Position numbers and translations under genes: made by a program
In this document: piece by piece, positions 1 to 9,500 of the stretch
Numbering within the stretch: the first letter of the stretch is position 1
Layout: the number at the start of each line of letters is the position of its first letter
Notes under the pieces: generated by a model
Seen by the model: only the letters and a program-made list of their open reading frames with translations
What the model was told of the DNA's origin: nothing
The model's database searches: none
From: Aliidongia dinghuensis
GTDB lineage: Bacteria > Pseudomonadota > Alphaproteobacteria > ATCC43930 > CGMCC-115725
DNA: 64,000 nucleotides
NCBI RefSeq assembly: GCF_014643535.1
Contig: NZ_BMJQ01000020.1
Coordinates: 1-64,000, forward strand
Direction: 5' to 3'

Positions 1-291
1 CGCGAAGCGTCCTGGACGCGGCGAGCACGGCGCTATCATGGCCCATTCGGGAGACCTTCCGCCGGTTCGTCACGCGGGGTCACAGCCCCTCGCTTCTCTC
101 TTGATCATTGGTGGGGAGTCCCCCCCGCCGGCGGTACAAGCCATCAGGCGTCGGGGGGTTCGAATCGGACATAGAACGGCGGCTCGCCGCGTGATCTTTT
201 CCCGTCGTATAATTGATCCACGTCAACGAGCCTCGGGCCCGAGCTGCGAGTATTGCACCGAGGCGGGCCGTAGCCGCCCCAGGCAAGGTGC
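1..291. other. non-coding left edge, upstream of moeA
   Basis: No convincing gene is seen in these 291 bases. Reading frames present on both strands are arginine- and proline-rich, match no family I know and overlap each other. The only clear signal is an Fnr-type box at 213-226. A GGTTCGAATC string at 157-166 resembles a tRNA T-loop but has no matching stem. Confidence 0.6.
213..226. promoter_or_regulatory. Fnr/FixK-type box upstream of moeA
   Basis: TTGATCCACGTCAA fits the TTGAY-N4-RTCAA anaerobic box. Its centre lies about 72 bp before the moeA start, compatible with class II activation. It suggests molybdenum cofactor synthesis is induced together with nitrate reductase. Confidence 0.75.
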
Positions 292-1524
292 ATGGCGATG
301 AACGCAATCAACCCGAATTTCGGTTGCGCAACCGGCGGCCTGTCGGTCGAGCACGCGCTCAAACGCGTCCTGGCGCTCGTCGCTCGTCGGCTACCGGTCG
401 AGGAGGTCCCGATCGACGCATGCGCAGGACGGGTCATCGCGGCCGGATTCCGGGCAGTATGCGACCTGCCTCGCTTCGATCAGTCGGCCATGGACGGCTA
501 TGCCATCCGATCGGCGGACATGGCGGCGGCAAGCGAGACCGCCGTGATCGGGCGGACGGTCGCCGGTGCGATGCCCGGGTGGCTGGTCTATCAAACGGCG
601 CACCGCATCTTCACGGGTGCGCCACTGCCGCTCGGGGCTGATGCCGTGATCGCGCAGGAAAATGTCGAGCGGATTGGCGCCGCATTGCGCTTGGCGGCGG
701 TCCCGTTGCCCGGCACGAACGTCCGCCGGCGCGGCGAAGACGTAGAGGCCGGGCGGCGGCTGATCCCGGCTGGGACGCGCCTAGATTGGCGACATGTCGG
801 AATGCTGGCGGCGCAGGGGGCGCGCTCGGTCGCAGTACGTCGACGGCCGCGTGTGACGCTTCTCTCAAGCGGCCGAGAGCTTCGTGAGCCGGGACAGACG
901 CTCAGCCCCGGACAAATCTACGATTGCAACCTGCCGATGCTCGCGGCTTTGCTCGCGAACGACGCGGTCGAGTTGCGCACGATGCCGATCGTCGACGATA
1001 CGGCGGAAACAATGCAGGCCGCCCTGCTCGACGGCGCCGCCAACGCCGATCTCGTATTGACGACCGCAGGCATTTCCGTGGGCGACGAGGATCATGTTCG
1101 CCAGGCACTGCAGGAGCTCGGCGGCGCGCTCGCGGTATTCAAGGTCGCCATGAAGCCCGGCAAGCCGCTCGCGGCCGGCCGGCTCGGCCAGGCGATCTTC
1201 CTCGGCCTGCCAGGCAATCCGCTGGCGGCGCTTGCCGGGGCGATCACGTTCGTCCGGCCGTTGCTCGCAAAGATGTCCGGGGCGACGCCTCAGCAGCCGC
1301 TGGTAGCACACGCGGCCTTCAGCCTCGACCGCAAGGCCGGCCGGAGCGAGTTTCTGCTCGCGCGCCTCCGGCAGCGCGGTGCGTCGCTTTGGGCCGAACG
1401 CGTCGGCCCGGACGGGTCGGGCCGGCTCCGGCCGCTGCTGGACGCCGACGGCTTCTGCTGCCTGCCCGAAGATCAGGCGACGGTGCGCGAAGCCGAGCCG
1501 ATCCGCTTCATCCCGTTCCTTTGA
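292..1524 (+). CDS. moeA: molybdopterin molybdotransferase MoeA
   Basis: Inserts molybdate into adenylylated molybdopterin, the last step of basic Mo cofactor synthesis, in the cytoplasm. The 410 residues equal the usual family length. Visible landmarks are the QSAMDGYA motif near residue 65, RRRGEDV near 145, the TTAGISVGDEDHV segment of the MoaB/MogA-like fold near 255, and GLPGNPLAA near 305. The start is ATG at 292; a second ATG two codons on is possible. An Fnr-type box sits 66 bp upstream, which links the gene to the nitrate reductase operon downstream, whose NarG needs the cofactor. The family call is secure; the promoter assignment is inference. Confidence 0.93.
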   Translation: MAMNAINPNFGCATGGLSVEHALKRVLALVARRLPVEEVPIDACAGRVIAAGFRAVCDLPRFDQSAMDGYAIRSADMAAASETAVIGRTVAGAMPGWLVYQTAHRIFTGAPLPLGADAVIAQENVERIGAALRLAAVPLPGTNVRRRGEDVEAGRRLIPAGTRLDWRHVGMLAAQGARSVAVRRRPRVTLLSSGRELREPGQTLSPGQIYDCNLPMLAALLANDAVELRTMPIVDDTAETMQAALLDGAANADLVLTTAGISVGDEDHVRQALQELGGALAVFKVAMKPGKPLAAGRLGQAIFLGLPGNPLAALAGAITFVRPLLAKMSGATPQQPLVAHAAFSLDRKAGRSEFLLARLRQRGASLWAERVGPDGSGRLRPLLDADGFCCLPEDQATVREAEPIRFIPFL

Positions 1525-1564
1525 GCGACGGGCTCGCCCGCACCGGCATCGATGAGGGGGCTCG
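1525..1564. repeat. direct repeat, copy A (relic of the narR-like gene 3' end)
   Basis: This 40-bp stretch matches 2894-2931 with one substitution and two single-base gaps. Copy B is the coding 3' end of the Crp/Fnr gene at 2886-3608 (residues PLIDAGAGEP). Copy A lies just beyond the far end of the DUF4010 gene, so the two copies flank that gene as direct repeats. Confidence 0.75.
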
Positions 1565-1570
1565 CAGGTT

Positions 1571-2812
1571 TCAGCCGAGCCTGGTCAATGCCATGGCCCC
1601 CCAAGTTGCCCCCATCGCCAGGACGAGACCCGGGATGATGCGCACGGCAAAGCCTCGCGACCCGGCGCCGATGGCCATCGCGGCCTTGGAGACCGTGTTC
1701 GTCGTCATGGCCATGAGGATCGGCACCAGCGCGTCGTCGGGCGACAGTCGATCAGAAGCCACCAGAGAAGCGACGGAGATCGCGGCGGAATGGGTGTCGA
1801 CGAAGCCTGCCAATGCGGCGCCGACGATGATTCCCGTCTCTCCCAAGAATTCCTTCATGGCGGCGGCGACGATGAGCATGACGGCCATGGTCGCCGCAAG
1901 CGCCAACGCGCCTTTGAGGCTGATGGCGCGCTTGGGCTCCAGGTCCAGGCCGTTGTCGGCCTTGAGGGCGCGACCGGTGAACACCAACCCATAAATCGCG
2001 GCGACGCCGCCGCCGGCGACCAGAGTTGGCACCATCGCGCCGAACGTCGCTCGATTCGTCGCTAACAAGACCAGCGCCATCTGCACGTAGGTTGCCACCG
2101 TGGACAAAGCGGCGCCGGCGACCGCGCCCGCCATGACGGTGGGCACCTGCGAAGCCCTGGAGCCCATGGAGCCGATCGTGGCCGTGCTGGACACGAAGCC
2201 GGAAGCGAGGCCGGAGAGCGGCAATCCCAAACGTGAACCGAGTGCCCGTCCCGCGATGTGGCCGCCTGCGCCTATGGCGAGCACCAGGATGACGAGCAGC
2301 CAGATGCTATGCGGATTGAGTGCCTGCCAGGGCCCCATGTAACGATCTGGAAGCTGCGGCCAGATGACGAGGGAGGCGATGGCGAGGACCAGGCCGTCGG
2401 TCACCTCGGCATTGGTCAGCACGCCCGTTACGAAGCGATGGACAGGTTCCTTCGCCGCGAGCACGACCGCAAAGACCACGCCCAGCGCGGCGGCGGTCGC
2501 CAGTTCCGACATGGCGAGCGCTCCCAGCAGCGGGGTGCCCAGCAAGGCAATCTCGGTCGTGATACCGGGGTCGCCGTCGCGGGTGTGGATATAGGACACT
2601 GTTGCGAGCAGCGTCACGGCGCCGGTGACGATGGCCAAAAACCAAACGCCGCCGAGATGGGTTGCAACCGCACCGACAAGCGCCGCGAGAGCGAACGTTC
2701 GGATGCCGGCGGGGTTGCGGGTCGGCCCCTCTCCCTTGCTTCGTTCGCGCTCCAGGCCGATCAGCAATCCAAGCGCCAGAGCGGCAGCGAAGTTAAGCCA
2801 AGGCGACGCCAT
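1571..2812 (-). CDS. MgtC/SapB-type DUF4010 integral membrane protein
   Basis: A 413-residue polytopic membrane protein. The N-terminus carries the MgtC/SapB-like pattern ALGLLIGLERER followed by GIRTFALAALVGA, and about a dozen hydrophobic helices follow, with the DUF4010 domain in the C-terminal two thirds. The role of the family is not established; ion homeostasis or a transport accessory function are the usual suggestions. It has no operon partner: the neighbours are moeA (convergent) and the Crp/Fnr gene upstream. It is flanked by a direct repeat derived from the end of that Crp/Fnr gene, which suggests it was inserted there. Confidence 0.8.
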   Translation of the reverse strand: MASPWLNFAAALALGLLIGLERERSKGEGPTRNPAGIRTFALAALVGAVATHLGGVWFLAIVTGAVTLLATVSYIHTRDGDPGITTEIALLGTPLLGALAMSELATAAALGVVFAVVLAAKEPVHRFVTGVLTNAEVTDGLVLAIASLVIWPQLPDRYMGPWQALNPHSIWLLVILVLAIGAGGHIAGRALGSRLGLPLSGLASGFVSSTATIGSMGSRASQVPTVMAGAVAGAALSTVATYVQMALVLLATNRATFGAMVPTLVAGGGVAAIYGLVFTGRALKADNGLDLEPKRAISLKGALALAATMAVMLIVAAAMKEFLGETGIIVGAALAGFVDTHSAAISVASLVASDRLSPDDALVPILMAMTTNTVSKAAMAIGAGSRGFAVRIIPGLVLAMGATWGAMALTRLG

Positions 2813-2837
2813 TTATCGCATCCTTGCTGGGCGCTCT

Positions 2838-2865
2838 TGAGCGACGGCCCTTATGAGCGACGGCC
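2838..2865. repeat. 16-bp-period duplication upstream of the DUF4010 gene
   Basis: TGAGCGACGGCC occurs at 2838-2849 and again at 2854-2865. A similar TTGAGCGACGG string starts at 1521, beside direct repeat copy A, so this belongs to the same rearranged junction. Confidence 0.6.
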
Positions 2866-2885
2866 ACCAGGGCTTCCACCGGGGC

Positions 2886-3608
2886 CTATCGCCGCGACGG
2901 CTCGCCCGCACCGGCGTCGATGAGGGGGTCGGGCCGGCTGGTTGCGGCGAGCAAGGCCGGATCGTGGATGACGATCGTCTGGGCCTCAACCGTGATGCCC
3001 GACCGCTGCAGGGCCGCCAGCGCGCGGGAAAAGCTTTCCCTGGTGATGCCAAGCTCGGACGCGATGAGATGCTTCTCATACGGCAGCACCGCGCGGTTCG
3101 GCGTCCCCTGCTTCGCCGCCAGGGCGAGCAGATAGCAGCCGACCCGCTCGGTCGCGGATCTGAGCTTGAGGTTCTTGATCTGCCGCACCATGCGCCGGAA
3201 CTGGCCGGCGAGGCTGCCGATGGCGGCTTGGGCGAGAGCCGGGTCCCGGCCGACCGCTGCGCGAAACGCCGGGGCATGGATCAGCAGGAACCGCGACGGC
3301 TCCGGCACGCGCGCCTGCATGAGGTAAGGCAGATCGGCCAGGACTGCCGCCGGAATGACGAGATCCGGTGGCTCGACCACCTCGATCAGTACCTCGCGGC
3401 CCTCGCTCGATCGACCGGACAGCTGGACCGAGCCCGAGATCACGACATGCTGAAAATTCGGGACCTCCCCCTGCTCGAACAGCACCGTGCCGGCGGACAC
3501 GCCGTGCAGCACCGCGTTCTGGAGCAGCGCGTTCCGGCTCACGGGGGAGAGGTTGCGCAGCAAAGGGACGCTGCCCGCCATGTCCTGGATGGTGAGGTCA
3601 CCCAACAT
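2886..3608 (-). CDS. Crp/Fnr-family regulator, NarR-like
   Basis: A 240-residue regulator with an N-terminal cyclic-nucleotide-type sensor domain (about residues 15-125), a long dimer helix and a C-terminal winged helix. The recognition helix reads TRESFSRALAALQ near residue 200, with the E-x-x-S-R pattern of Fnr/Dnr proteins. There is no N-terminal cysteine cluster, so it does not carry an Fnr-type iron-sulfur sensor. It is divergent from narK-narGHJI, the arrangement of NarR in Paracoccus, where NarR activates the nar operon in response to nitrate or nitrite; that role is inferred here. The last 13 codons are duplicated at 1525-1564. Confidence 0.8.
   Translation of the reverse strand: MLGDLTIQDMAGSVPLLRNLSPVSRNALLQNAVLHGVSAGTVLFEQGEVPNFQHVVISGSVQLSGRSSEGREVLIEVVEPPDLVIPAAVLADLPYLMQARVPEPSRFLLIHAPAFRAAVGRDPALAQAAIGSLAGQFRRMVRQIKNLKLRSATERVGCYLLALAAKQGTPNRAVLPYEKHLIASELGITRESFSRALAALQRSGITVEAQTIVIHDPALLAATSRPDPLIDAGAGEPSRR
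2894..2931. repeat. direct repeat, copy B (within the narR-like gene 3' end)
   Basis: Coding copy of the repeat seen at 1525-1564. It encodes the C-terminal PLIDAGAGEP of the regulator on the minus strand. Confidence 0.75.
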
Positions 3609-3649
3609 GCCGCTCCCTATCGATCATGCCTTCTTCGGAGACCATAGAT

Positions 3650-3667
3650 GCGTGATCTCAATCACGC
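3650..3667. promoter_or_regulatory. palindromic Crp/Fnr-family operator between narR-like and narK
   Basis: GCGTGAT-CTCA-ATCACGC is a perfect 7-bp inverted repeat. It contains GTGA-N6-TCAC, so it is Crp-like in its outer bases and Fnr-like (TGAT-N4-ATCA) in its core. It lies 42 bp from the start of the divergent regulator, a natural autoregulatory site. Confidence 0.65.
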
Positions 3668-3673
3668 TTGGCA

Positions 3674-3687
3674 TTGACCCAGATCAA
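3674..3687. promoter_or_regulatory. Fnr/NarR-type box upstream of narK
   Basis: TTGACCCAGATCAA fits TTGAY-N4-RTCAA and lies 77 bp before the narK start. It is the likely activator site of the narKGHJI operon. Confidence 0.78.
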
Positions 3688-3763
3688 AGATCGCCGCCGC
3701 CGTCACCCCTAGGCTCCCGTCCGAACACCGCCTGCGCCTTTCCGCCGGCGAGGCCTTCATCGG

Positions 3764-6517
3764 ATGTCGAGCATGCAGCAAACCCTCGATCCGCGCGCCA
3801 ATCGAACCCTCGGCGTCAGCACACTCGCCTTCACCTTGTGCTTTGCGGTCTGGTCGATCTTCTCGATCATCGGCCTCGGCATCAAACAACAGCTGGCGCT
3901 CGACGACACCGAGTTCGGCCTGCTGGTCGGCACGCCGATCCTCAGCGGATCGCTGATCCGTCTGGCACTCGGCGTCTGGGCCGACCGGATCGGCGGCCGG
4001 ATCGTGTTCACGCTGGTCATGCTGGCCGGGGCGGCCGCAACCTTCCTCCTGTCGTTCGCCCAGACCTACCCGATGATGCTGCTGGCCGCCCTCGGCGTCG
4101 GCATTGCCGGCGGCTCCTTCGCAGTCGGCATCACCTATGTGTCGCGCTGGTACCCGAAGGAGCGCCAGGGCACGGCGCTCGGCATCTTCGGCACGGGCAA
4201 CGTGGGCGCTGCGGTCACGAAGCTGCTGGCGCCCATGGTCATGATCGCATTCGGCTGGACCATGGTCGCCCAGGTCTGGGCGGCAGTGCTGGCCGTGATG
4301 GCGATCGTTTTCTGGTTCACCACCACCGAGGACCCGGTCGAGCGCGCGCGCCAGGCAAGCCGCGCCAGGCCGCTGACCTTGGCCCAGCAGCTGGCGCCGC
4401 TCGCCGACGCCCGGGTCTGGCGCTTCTCGCTCTACTATTTCTTCGTGTTCGGCGGCTTCGTGGCGCTGGCGCTCTGGCTGCCGCATTTCTACACGGACGC
4501 CTACCACCTGAACGTCGCGACGGCCGGCATGCTGGGTGCTGCCTATTCGATCCCCGGCAGCCTGTTCCGGATCTACGGCGGCGTGCTGTCGGACAAGGTC
4601 GGCGCGCGGCGCGTCATGTACTGGTCGTTCGGCGCCGCGATCGCCTGCACCTTCGTGCTCTCCTATCCCGCGACCGACTATGTCGTGCACGGCATGCACG
4701 GCGACCTGCGCTTCAGCTTCGGCCTCGGGCTCGTCCCCTTCACCGTGATCGCCTTCGTGCTGGGTTTCTTCATGGCGATCGGCAAGGCGGCGGTCTACCG
4801 GCACATCCCGGTCTATTACCCGGACCATGTCGGCCCGGTCGGCGGTGCCGTCGGCATGATCGGCGGCCTGGGCGGCTTCGTGCTGCCGATCGCCTTCGGC
4901 CTGATGAACGACCTGACCGGGCTCTGGACCAGCTGCTTCATGCTGCTGTTCCTGATCGCGGCGGTGAACCTGCTCTGGATGCACGCCGCCATCCTGCGCA
5001 TGGAGCGCAGCACGACCGCGAGCGATCGCCGGTTCCTGCCGGAGCTGCAGCCCCAGGGCGGGATGCTGACGGGGGCCCTGCTGACCGAATGGGCGCCCGA
5101 GGACGCGACATTCTGGGCCAAGACCGGCCGCGGTACTGCGAACCGCAACCTGTGGATCTCGATCCCGGCGCTGCTCCTGGCGTTCGCCGTTTGGATGGTC
5201 TGGTCGGTCGTGGTCGTGAACCTGCCGGCGATCGGCTTCAAGTTCTCGGCCGATGAGCTGTTCTGGCTGGCGGCGCTGCCGGGCCTGTCGGGTGCCGTGC
5301 TGCGCGGCTTCTACGCCTTCATGGTGCCGATCTTCGGCGGCCGCACCTGGACGACTTTCTCGACCGCCTCGCTGCTGGTCCCGGCGATCGGCATCGGCCT
5401 TGCGGTCCAGCATCCCGAGACGCCCTACAACGTGTTCCTGATCCTGGCGCTGCTCTGCGGGCTCGGCGGCGGCAATTTCGCCTCGTCCATGGCGAACATC
5501 AGCTTCTTCTTCCCGAAGTCGGGCAAGGGCCAGGCGCTGGCGCTCAACGCCGGCCTCGGCAACCTCGGCGTCTCGGTCGTGCAGTTCCTGGTGCCGATCG
5601 TGATCACCATGGGCGTATTCGGCGCGCTCGGCGGCGCGTCCGAGACCGCGGTCGCGGCCGGCTCGACGAAGCAGCTCTGGCTGCAGAATGCCGGCTTCGT
5701 CTGGGTGCCGCTGATCCTGGCCGCGACCGTCGCCGCCTGGTTCGGCATGAACGACATCGCGTCCGCCAAGGCGTCCTTCGCCGACCAGGCCGTCATCTTC
5801 AAGCGCAAGCACACCTGGCTCCTGTGCTGGCTCTATACCGGGACCTTCGGCTCCTTCATCGGCTATTCCGCGGGCTTCCCGCTCTTAACCAAGCTGCTGT
5901 TTCCAGCGGTGAACCCGGTCGCCTTCGCCTTTCTGGGCCCGCTCGTCGGCGCCGCCAGCCGCTCGCTCACCGGCTGGATGGCCGATCGCTGGGGTGGTGC
6001 CCGCGTCACGATCTGGGCCTTTCTTGCCATGACGGCGGCGGTCGGCGGCGTGCTGTTCTTCATCGGCATCAAGGACGAGCCGAACGCCTTCTGGGGCTTC
6101 CTCGGCATGTTCCTGCTGCTGTTCGCGGCGAGCGGCGTCGGCAACGCGTCGACCTTCCAGATGATGCCGGCGATCTTCAGCTCGGTCCTGCTGCGCCGGG
6201 CCGCGGGCAAGGGTGCGGAGGCGGTCGAGGCCGCGGAGCGCGAGGCCGCCAAGGAGGGCGCCGCCGTGCTGGGCTTCACCTCCGCCGTCGCCGCCATCGG
6301 CGCCTTCTTCATCCCGAAGAGCTTCGGCAGCTCGATCGCCGCGACCGGTGGCCCCGCCGCCGCCCTCATCGGCTTCGTCGCCTTCTACGGCAGCTGCCTG
6401 GCGCTGACCTGGTGGTTCTACGCCCGCCGCGGCGCCGAGGTGCCGTTGCCCGGCACCGCCGCCCCCAAGTCGCCTGCCGTTCCCACCGCTTCACCCGCCG
6501 ACAGGATTGCGCCATGA
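3764..6517 (+). CDS. narK: fused NarK1-NarK2 nitrate/nitrite transporter
   Basis: A 917-residue inner-membrane protein made of two complete major-facilitator units in one chain, twice the normal length. The N-terminal unit (about residues 15-425) resembles NarK1-type nitrate/proton symporters; the C-terminal unit (about 455-890) resembles NarK2-type nitrate/nitrite antiporters. Both show the MFS helix 2-3 loop pattern (for example VWADRIGGR and GWMADRWGGAR). Such fusions are known in Paracoccus and relatives. It opens the nar operon, and its stop overlaps the narG start as ATGA. The start is ATG at 3764; an internal ATG four codons later is possible. The C-terminal 20 residues are proline/alanine-rich. 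Confidence 0.92.
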   Translation: MSSMQQTLDPRANRTLGVSTLAFTLCFAVWSIFSIIGLGIKQQLALDDTEFGLLVGTPILSGSLIRLALGVWADRIGGRIVFTLVMLAGAAATFLLSFAQTYPMMLLAALGVGIAGGSFAVGITYVSRWYPKERQGTALGIFGTGNVGAAVTKLLAPMVMIAFGWTMVAQVWAAVLAVMAIVFWFTTTEDPVERARQASRARPLTLAQQLAPLADARVWRFSLYYFFVFGGFVALALWLPHFYTDAYHLNVATAGMLGAAYSIPGSLFRIYGGVLSDKVGARRVMYWSFGAAIACTFVLSYPATDYVVHGMHGDLRFSFGLGLVPFTVIAFVLGFFMAIGKAAVYRHIPVYYPDHVGPVGGAVGMIGGLGGFVLPIAFGLMNDLTGLWTSCFMLLFLIAAVNLLWMHAAILRMERSTTASDRRFLPELQPQGGMLTGALLTEWAPEDATFWAKTGRGTANRNLWISIPALLLAFAVWMVWSVVVVNLPAIGFKFSADELFWLAALPGLSGAVLRGFYAFMVPIFGGRTWTTFSTASLLVPAIGIGLAVQHPETPYNVFLILALLCGLGGGNFASSMANISFFFPKSGKGQALALNAGLGNLGVSVVQFLVPIVITMGVFGALGGASETAVAAGSTKQLWLQNAGFVWVPLILAATVAAWFGMNDIASAKASFADQAVIFKRKHTWLLCWLYTGTFGSFIGYSAGFPLLTKLLFPAVNPVAFAFLGPLVGAASRSLTGWMADRWGGARVTIWAFLAMTAAVGGVLFFIGIKDEPNAFWGFLGMFLLLFAASGVGNASTFQMMPAIFSSVLLRRAAGKGAEAVEAAEREAAKEGAAVLGFTSAVAAIGAFFIPKSFGSSIAATGGPAAALIGFVAFYGSCLALTWWFYARRGAEVPLPGTAAPKSPAVPTASPADRIAP

Positions 6518-9500
6518 GCCATTTTCTCGATCGCCTGACCTTCTTCCGCAAGACCGTCGGCACCTTCTCGGGCGGCCACGGCGTCGTCACCAACGAGGAT
6601 CGCCGGTGGGAGGACGGCTATCGCCAGCGCTGGCAGCACGACAAGATCGTCCGCTCGACCCATGGCGTGAACTGCACCGGGTCGTGCAGCTGGAAGATCT
6701 ACGTCAAGGGCGGCATCGTCACCTGGGAAACGCAGCAGACCGACTATCCGCGCACCCGGCCCGACCTGCCGAACCACGAGCCGCGCGGCTGCGCCCGCGG
6801 CGCCAGCTATTCCTGGTATCTCTACAGCGCCAACCGGGTGAAGCATCCGCTGATCCGCCGCAAGCTGCTCGAACTGTGGCGGGCCGAGCGGGCGACCAAG
6901 GCTCCGGTCGAGGCCTGGGCTGCGATCGTCGAGGATCCGGCGAAGGCCCGCGCCTACAAGTCGATCCGCGGCCTCGGCGGCTTCGTCCGGGCGAAGTGGG
7001 ACGAGGTCGAGGAGATCATCGCCGCGGCCAACGTCTATACGGCGAAGCAGTACGGCCCCGACCGGATCGCGGGATTCTCGCCGATCCCGGCCATGTCGAT
7101 GGTGTCGTACGCCGCCGGCAGCCGCTACCTGTCGCTGATCGGCGGCGTGTGCATGAGCTTCTACGACTGGTACTGCGACCTGCCGCCGTCGAGCCCGCAG
7201 ACCTGGGGCGAGCAGACCGACGTGCCGGAGAGCGCCGACTGGTACAACTCGACCTATCTGCTGCTCTGGGGCTCGAACGTGCCGCAGACGCGCACGCCCG
7301 ACGCCCATTTCTATACCGAGGTCCGCTACAAGGGCGCCAAGTCGGTCGTCATCACGCCCGACTACAGCGAGGCGGCCAAGTTCGCCGACCTGTGGCTCCA
7401 TCCGAAGCAGGGCACCGACGCTGCACTCGCCATGGCGATGGGCCATGTCATCCTGAAGGAGTTCCATCTCGCCGGCCGTAGCGCCTATTTCGAGGATTAT
7501 TGCCGGCGGCTGACCGACCTGCCGATGCTGGTCGTGCTGGAGCAGCGCGGCGAGGCCTATGTGCCTGGCCGCTTCTTGCGCGCCTCGGACATCGACGGCG
7601 CGCTGGATCAGGCGAACAACCCCGCCTGGAAGACGCTCGGCTTCGACCGCAATGACGGATCCCTCGTCGTGCCGAACGGCTCGATCGGCTTTCGCTGGGG
7701 CGAGAGCGGCAAGTGGAACGTCGAGGAGAAGGATGCGCGGAGCGGCGAAGCGGCCGAGCTGCAGCTGACGCTCGCCGAGACGGCCGACGAGACCGTGCCG
7801 GTCGCCTTCCCCTATTTCGGCGGCCGGGCGCCCGCGACCTTCCATGCGACCGACCATGCCGACATCATCGAGCGCCGGTTGCCGGCGCGCCGCGTGGCGA
7901 CGGCCCAAGGCGAGGTGCTGGTCGCGACCGTGTTCGACCTCTTGTGCGCCAACTACGGCATCGACCGCGGCTTCGGCGGCGGCAATGTCGCCGCCGGCTA
8001 TGACGATGACGTGCCCTACACGCCGGCCTGGGCCGAGGCCGTGACCGGCGTGCCGCGCGCGCAGATCATCGCAGTCGCGCGCGAGTTCGCGGAGAACGCG
8101 GACAAGACGCGCGGCAAGTCCATGGTCATCCTCGGCGCCGGCCTCAACCACTGGTACCACATGGACATGATCTACCGGGGGATCATCAATCTCCTGGTGA
8201 TGTGCGGCTGCATCGGCCAGTCGGGCGGCGGCTGGTCGCACTATGTCGGCCAGGAGAAGCTCAGGCCGCAGACCGGCTGGACCGCGCTCGCCTTCGCGCT
8301 CGACTGGAACCGCCCGCCGCGGCAGGTGAACTCGACCTCGTTCTTCTATGCCCACAGTTCGCAATGGCGCTACGAGAAGCTAGACGTCGCCGAGATCCTG
8401 TCGCCGCTGGCCGATGCCAAGGACCTGCCCCAGAGCCTCATCGACTACAACGTCAAGGCCGAGCGGATGGGCTGGCTGCCGTCGGCGCCACAGCTCTCGA
8501 CCAACCCGCTGCGCGTCGCAGCCCTGGCCGAGGCAGCGGGCCAGCCGGTGCCAGAGTTCGTCGCCGACCGCCTGAAATCGGGGGCGCTCCGCTTCGCATC
8601 GGAGGATCCGGACGCGCCGGAGAACCATCCGCGCAACCTGTTCGTCTGGCGCTCCAACCTGCTCGGCGCCTCGGGCAAGGGCCATGAATATTTCCTGAAG
8701 TATCTGCTCGGCACCGATCACGGCGTGCTGGGCAAGGATCTGGGCGAGGAAGGCGGCCGGAGGCCCGAGGAGGTCGCCTGGCACGAGGCCGCGCCAACCG
8801 GCAAGCTCGACCTGCTGGTGACGCTCGACTTCCGCATGTCGACCACCTGCGTCTATTCCGACATCGTGCTGCCGACCGCGACCTGGTACGAGAAGCACGA
8901 CCTCAACACCTCGGACATGCACCCGTTCATCCACCCGCTGTCGGCCGCGGTCGACCCGGCGTGGGAGGCGCGGACTGACTGGGAGATCTACAAGGGCATC
9001 GCCCGCAAATTCTCCGAGGTCGCTGAAGGCCATCTAGGCCTCGAGCAGGATGTTGTGCTGACGCCGATCCTGCACGACACGCCGGGCGAGCTCGCCCAGC
9101 CGTTCGGCGTCGCCGACTGGAAACGCGGCGAATGCCCGGCCATCCCCGGCCAGACCATGCCGTCGGTCGCCGTGGTCGCCCGCGACTACCCCGAGACCTA
9201 TGCCAAGTTCACCGCGCTAGGCCCGCTCATGGAGCGGGTCGGCAACGGCGGCAAGGGCATCAGCTGGAAGACCGAGCACGAGGTCGATCTCCTGAAGCGG
9301 CTGAACGGCACGGTCGAGACGGCCGGCGCCGCCCAGGGCTGCGCCCGGATCGAGAGCGACATCGACGCGGCCGAAGTGATCCTGAGCCTTGCCCCTGAGA
9401 CGAACGGCGAGGTCGCGGTCAAGGCGTGGGAGGCGCTCAGCCAAATCACCGGCCGGGAGCACGCGCACCTGGCGCTGCCGCGCGAGGACGACAAGATCCG

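Noticed and set aside
157..166. GGTTCGAATC resembling a tRNA T-loop
   Set aside because: The flanking bases cannot form the T-stem (GGGGG against CGGAC), and no acceptor, D or anticodon arms can be drawn around it on either strand.
3662..5812. 716-codon open frame on the minus strand opposite narK
   Set aside because: A GC-rich shadow: composition is dominated by R, H, D, E and Q, no family is recognisable and the plus strand is clearly narK.
5824..6513. Upstream extension of the narG reading frame
   Set aside because: It lies inside the well-conserved narK gene. The ATG at 6514 gives the exact NarG N-terminus with ligands at the E. coli positions.
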